A program made the translations under genes and the position numbers. A stretch of DNA of 64,000 nucleotides from Candidatus Gastranaerophilales bacterium (GTDB taxonomy: Bacteria > Cyanobacteriota > Vampirovibrionia > Gastranaerophilales > Gastranaerophilaceae), in contig CALUZA010000009.1 in assembly GCA_944325185.1 (NCBI GenBank), positions 1-64,000 of the forward strand. The letters are read 5' to 3'. Positions 61,601 to 64,000 of this stretch are shown here, piece by piece. The notes under the pieces are model-generated. The model was not told where the DNA came from. It saw only the letters and a program-made list of their open reading frames with translations, and searched no databases. Each line of letters opens with the position of its first letter. Positions within the stretch are counted from its first letter, which is position 1.

Positions 61601-62125
61601 AAGTGTATATATATCAAGAATATCTCCTCTTAGGGCAAATTCTCCGATATCTGTAACTTGTGTTGTTCTTTTATAGCCTATTAGAGTAAGCTTTTCCGCT
61701 ATTTTTGAATAGTCAAGCGTATCATCTTTTTTTATTTCAATTATATTGTTTTTGTAAAAATCAATATTGTTGAATTTTTCGAACAGCGATTTTGCTGGCA
61801 TGAAAATAATATCAGGCTGATTAAAAATTATATTTATTTGTTCTTCGTATATATAGTAGTTTTTTTCAAGTTCGCTATAAAAGCTTATTTCTTGAGTCGG
61901 GAAGACTTCGCTTTCAATATTAAGTAAATTTTTTAAATCTTTTTGTGCCTTTAGTGCTGTTTGTTCATCAAGCGTTATGAATATAATTTTTTTGTTATTT
62001 TCTTTGATGTGTTTAATTAAAAATAAATCAAATGGTTTTAAAAGCCCTGACAATACGAGTTTTATTTTGCTTGGGCTTTTTATAAAATTATTGATACAGT
62101 TAAAATTAATGGTTTCGGATGACAT
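58649..62125 (-). CDS. mfd: Transcription-repair coupling factor Mfd
   Basis: This 1158-residue protein has an N-terminal UvrB-like part (about 1-420). The RNA polymerase interaction domain contains KIGEYVVHSVHGIGIYNGIS (about 470-540). The SF2 translocase has the P-loop ADVGFGKTEIAL, DEEHKFGVRHKEKL, SATPIPRTLNMAL and QLRGRVGRSDRQAYCF. A C-terminal TRCF domain (about 1000-1100) follows. Mfd removes stalled RNA polymerase and recruits UvrA to lesions. Its start overlaps the ROK kinase gene by 20 bases. Confidence 0.97.
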   Translation of the reverse strand: MSSETINFNCINNFIKSPSKIKLVLSGLLKPFDLFLIKHIKENNKKIIFITLDEQTALKAQKDLKNLLNIESEVFPTQEISFYSELEKNYYIYEEQINIIFNQPDIIFMPAKSLFEKFNNIDFYKNNIIEIKKDDTLDYSKIAEKLTLIGYKRTTQVTDIGEFALRGDILDIYTLDKNPVRIEFFADTVEDIRYFYPNNQKSYEHVEKIKITPLYKFVLSNENKEAFKKDIKNISIKDNEFLENLKSELIEKIDEIGYFEGIEYYLNSFIKKTNSTLDFFDDYILIFQESSQIFSKYKTLDEMFIQNYNDAIASNLKLPLKNLNHLSYDEFTKNLNKFKKINLDNFLSDDYDKIIDFTTALTPIFSSDIPKISKYIKKMLSENYKIHICSNFPNRLKEIFEEFEIFSNNIFYHPDISCGGAISEDTKISDDKLLFLTDKELFNKHSREITTKKYYSNKQTQDFIDSINDLKIGEYVVHSVHGIGIYNGISKQTIDDNQKDYLEIQFQGTDKLFMPAEQINLLYRYRGTGNSKPKLSKMGGSAWETTKSKAKKEVELIAYDLLDLYAKRKISRGIQFEQDSTWQYEMEDNFEYTETPDQMKAIIDVKKDMEDEKPMDRLICADVGFGKTEIALRAMFKAVMSGYQTALIAPTTILTMQHYETLKERFEPFEIKMAVLNRFCSKKEQKNIVEKIKSGELDVVVGTHRLLSDDIEFKNLGLLVIDEEHKFGVRHKEKLKKFKENIDVLSLSATPIPRTLNMALSGLKDLSVINTPPKNRLPIKTYVGEFSQNYAKNAINQEIQREGQVFYLYNRVETIQRFKEKLQEIVPNARIATAHGQMPEKQLEEIICDFVNRKYDILLSTTIIESGLDVPNANTIIIHDADNFGLAQLYQLRGRVGRSDRQAYCFCFYKKSKELNEQARKRLESIKDFTNLGSGYQIALRDIEIRGVGNILGVHQHGQMVNVGFDTYCNLLKECIDDIKAKQNKNPYEKPKEKTTPAIVDINAEAYIPDDWAQTYEQKILEYKRISDVSTVSELEEMELNFKDRFGQIPKCVENLVKLVKLRILATNAGITTVRQAGNTIRIYTPYTLQEWMILKSKIEYKITKFFTFTQPPKTLAKTKGILLMNKNEDDFDETFNKLADLFYYISEVILNFRNENK

Positions 62126-63092
62126 TATTGTATTCTTCTGTTAATGTTGCACCAATTACGCCGGAATAATCGCCAAGTTCAGCTTTTTTAAATTCTGTTT
62201 TTTCGCTTGCTACTTTGAGTGCTTTTGCTTTCGCAAGACGTATTGTTTTTAAATATATTTCATCTATTCCTTGAATTAAACCCCCGCCGAGTATTATAAG
62301 TTCAGGATTAAAAAAATTAATTGCACTTGCAAGCCCGCCTGATAAGTACTCTATTGCTTCATTTACATATTGAACGGTAACTTCATCGTGTGCATCCAGT
62401 GCTTGTTTAATGTGTTTTGTTGAAATGTGCTGACCGTCTGCAAGTTCTGTAATAATTGATTTTCTGCCTTTTTTAACAGCTCCTTGTATTCTTGATTCTA
62501 TTGCGCTTCTTGAGGCATAAGCTTCAAGGCATCCGACACCTCCACATGAGCAAGATCTTCCGTTTAAATCTACTATTATATGGCCGATTTCACCTGCAGA
62601 ACCAGATACACCGTGGAATATTTTTTTATCGATAATTATTGATGACCCTATTCCTGTTCCGATAAAAACACACAAGATATCTTTGTGGTTTTTTCCTGCT
62701 CCAAGGATTAATTCTCCTGTGGCTGCTGCTTCTACGTCATTATAAACCTGTGTTTTAATTGAATATTTTTCTTCGATAAGTTTTTTTATTTCAAGATTTT
62801 TGCACTCAAGATTGCAAGCATTTATAACCGTACCATTATTTCTGTCTATTTGACCTGCTATAGCAATTCCGATTGAGTTAATTTCTTCTTTTTTGATTTT
62901 TGAAATTTCAAACAGTTCATCAAGTGCTTCAAAAAGCCTTGCAGTTACTTTTTTGTTGCCTTTTTCTTTTTTTGTTTTTTTCTTGACTTCAAATAGAATT
63001 TTTCTTTCTTGCGGGTCTTTTTCGTTTTTTTCAATAAGTGCGCATAGCACTTTTGTTCCGCCTAAATCTATTCCTATATCATATTTTTTCAT
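62106..63092 (-). CDS. ROK family sugar kinase (glucokinase-like)
   Basis: This 328-residue kinase shows the ATP site DLGGTKVLCALIE, VFIGTGIGSSIIID and GSAGEIGHIIVD (the ROK catalytic and glucose-contacting region). The zinc-binding CSCGGVGCLEAYASR and LIILGGGLIQGI follow. It phosphorylates glucose or a related sugar or amino sugar. The substrate cannot be fixed, but the intact zinc motif and the absence of a DNA-binding N-terminus favour a kinase over a repressor. It overlaps the upstream acyltransferase by one base and mfd by 20. Confidence 0.88.
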   Translation of the reverse strand: MKKYDIGIDLGGTKVLCALIEKNEKDPQERKILFEVKKKTKKEKGNKKVTARLFEALDELFEISKIKKEEINSIGIAIAGQIDRNNGTVINACNLECKNLEIKKLIEEKYSIKTQVYNDVEAAATGELILGAGKNHKDILCVFIGTGIGSSIIIDKKIFHGVSGSAGEIGHIIVDLNGRSCSCGGVGCLEAYASRSAIESRIQGAVKKGRKSIITELADGQHISTKHIKQALDAHDEVTVQYVNEAIEYLSGGLASAINFFNPELIILGGGLIQGIDEIYLKTIRLAKAKALKVASEKTEFKKAELGDYSGVIGATLTEEYNNVIRNH

Positions 63093-63922
63093 TACTGTTC
63101 GATTTTATCTTTCATACCTATGTTTTTAAGTCTTCTTTCGATATCTCGCCACCAGCTAAGTTTGTCTTTAAATAAATATCTGTATCCTTCGAAATCCCCC
63201 TTTGATATTTGTTTTTGTTGATTATCGCAGAATATTTCAAATTCTTTCTCTAGCTTATGACAAAATTCTTTTCTATCATATTTAAAATCATGATACGTTG
63301 TAACTTCACCAAATTCAAGAACGATTTCGGGTTTATCTTGTCTTAAAAATGTATAATTAACCGCAACGGGGCAAAGATTTATTCCTCCGTAGTTTTTAAC
63401 GGCATTTTCAGTTAAGTATGCAAGTCCCGTTTGGAAAACTTCGGGTCTATAATGCGGTGGTCTTATTATCCCTTGGGGAAATAGCCAAAAATTAATATCA
63501 GGGTCTTTTAGGGTTGTTGCTGCATATTTTAGTGCTTTTATTGCATCTTGTGCAGATTTTTTATTTATTGGAAAGCAACCTATGTATTGAAAAAGAGGAA
63601 AACGATTCATCTCTTCAATCATAAGTCTGAGGCGACCTTTCATAATTCTTCTTGCAACATTAAATCCTAAAATTCCATCCCACCAGTTGTTGTGGTTTGT
63701 ATAAAAAAGCATGGCTTTGGTTTTATCTCTTTTTTCAATATTTTCAATACCTTTATACATAAGAGAATAAAATCTTTTTTCTATCATTTTTTTAAATACA
63801 TAATCTGCAATAAATAGCCAAAAGGGTATATCTTTTGCTGTTCTGAATTTTTCTTCTCTGTTCCTTAGTATTGTTGGCGGTGTGTCGCTGTACAAATGTT
63901 TCGGAGTTTCAATTATTGCCAT
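63092..63922 (-). CDS. PlsC-type acyltransferase
   Basis: This protein has about 276 residues. The acyltransferase motif HX4D is in YTNHNNWWDGILGF. Motif FPQGIIRPPHY is the phosphate-binding FPEG variant. The IGCFPINKKSAQDAIKAL segment follows the family. It probably transfers an acyl chain to lysophosphatidic acid or a related lipid at the inner membrane. ATG 63922 with GGGA upstream gives MAIIETPKHLYSD; the longer TTG start at 63967 is less likely. It is the first gene of the acyltransferase-ROK-mfd run, whose upstream region lies outside the window. Confidence 0.85.
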   Translation of the reverse strand: MAIIETPKHLYSDTPPTILRNREEKFRTAKDIPFWLFIADYVFKKMIEKRFYSLMYKGIENIEKRDKTKAMLFYTNHNNWWDGILGFNVARRIMKGRLRLMIEEMNRFPLFQYIGCFPINKKSAQDAIKALKYAATTLKDPDINFWLFPQGIIRPPHYRPEVFQTGLAYLTENAVKNYGGINLCPVAVNYTFLRQDKPEIVLEFGEVTTYHDFKYDRKEFCHKLEKEFEIFCDNQQKQISKGDFEGYRYLFKDKLSWWRDIERRLKNIGMKDKIEQ

Positions 63923-64000
63923 GATTTTCCCTGTTATTTGTCCTCTATTATTCTGTTTAATTGACAATGAGCCCTAAAAGAAGTTAAATCTTTTTCGGTT

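Overview
The window looks like chromosomal DNA from an AT-rich, Gram-negative bacterium of the non-photosynthetic cyanobacterial lineage (Melainabacteria/Vampirovibrionia, probably Gastranaerophilales). This is inference from gene content, not from a marker gene. It carries a lipid A pathway (lpxD-lpxC-fabZ-lpxA, lpxK), an Mla/MCE lipid-transport system, heptose activation (rfaE2), a complete MinC-MinD-MinE set, smc-scpA-scpB condensin, PilT, BioG-type biotin synthesis and YtxH proteins. Genes are densely packed, often with ATGA, TTGA or TAATG overlaps. Several large or small hypotheticals look lineage-specific.

Layout. Bases 1-410 hold the tail of a serine recombinase running into a tRNA-Asn gene, the probable edge of an integrated element. 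Bases 658-2657 hold a YtxH/DUF948/YtxH operon and a membrane hypothetical. Bases 2718-6897 (minus) hold pilT, a zinc-ribbon hypothetical, recO and a glycosyltransferase. Bases 7005-11494 (plus) hold def-fmt-aroH-M16-M16. Bases 11698-16766 (plus) hold a small membrane protein, ribE-ribBA, a GNAT-like protein and serA. Bases 17051-22130 (plus) hold an Ala/Lys-rich hypothetical and mlaE-mlaF-mlaD-lpxK. Bases 22123-29677 hold a REC-STAS regulator, a phosphohexomutase, a repeat protein and the biotin genes bioF-bioG-bioC, bioD (opposite strand) and bioB. Bases 29696-34185 (minus) hold three hypotheticals, including a 948-residue EF-hand protein and an 85-residue protein with a near-consensus promoter. 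Bases 34326-38816 (plus) hold minC-minD-minE, rplI and a rod-like protein reminiscent of flagellar axial proteins. Bases 38884-41386 (minus) hold a histidine kinase and metX-metW. Bases 41517-43997 (plus) hold a degenerate HD-GYP protein and an ATP-grasp protein. Bases 43984-63922 (minus) are nearly continuous: smc-scpA-scpB plus a ribonucleotide-reductase-like pseudoenzyme; the lpxD-lpxC-fabZ-lpxA-aminopeptidase-prenyltransferase-lepB run; rfaE2; a parvulin lipoprotein; mfd; a ROK kinase; and an acyltransferase.

Most genes fit ordinary housekeeping: envelope building (lipid A, Mla, signal peptidase, PPIase), division and chromosome segregation (Min, SMC), cofactors (riboflavin, biotin) and amino acids (serine, methionine, chorismate).

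The unusual signals are these. Seven transcription-unit heads have a -10 box only 6-8 bases before ATG and no Shine-Dalgarno, suggesting leaderless mRNAs. A ribonucleotide-reductase-like protein lacks its redox cysteines and is translationally coupled to scpB. Signal peptidase I carries a SecF-like N-terminal module. The HD-GYP protein has lost its metal ligands. A possible sRNA and a perfect 31-base interrupted palindrome inside the rfaE2 active-site codons are also present.
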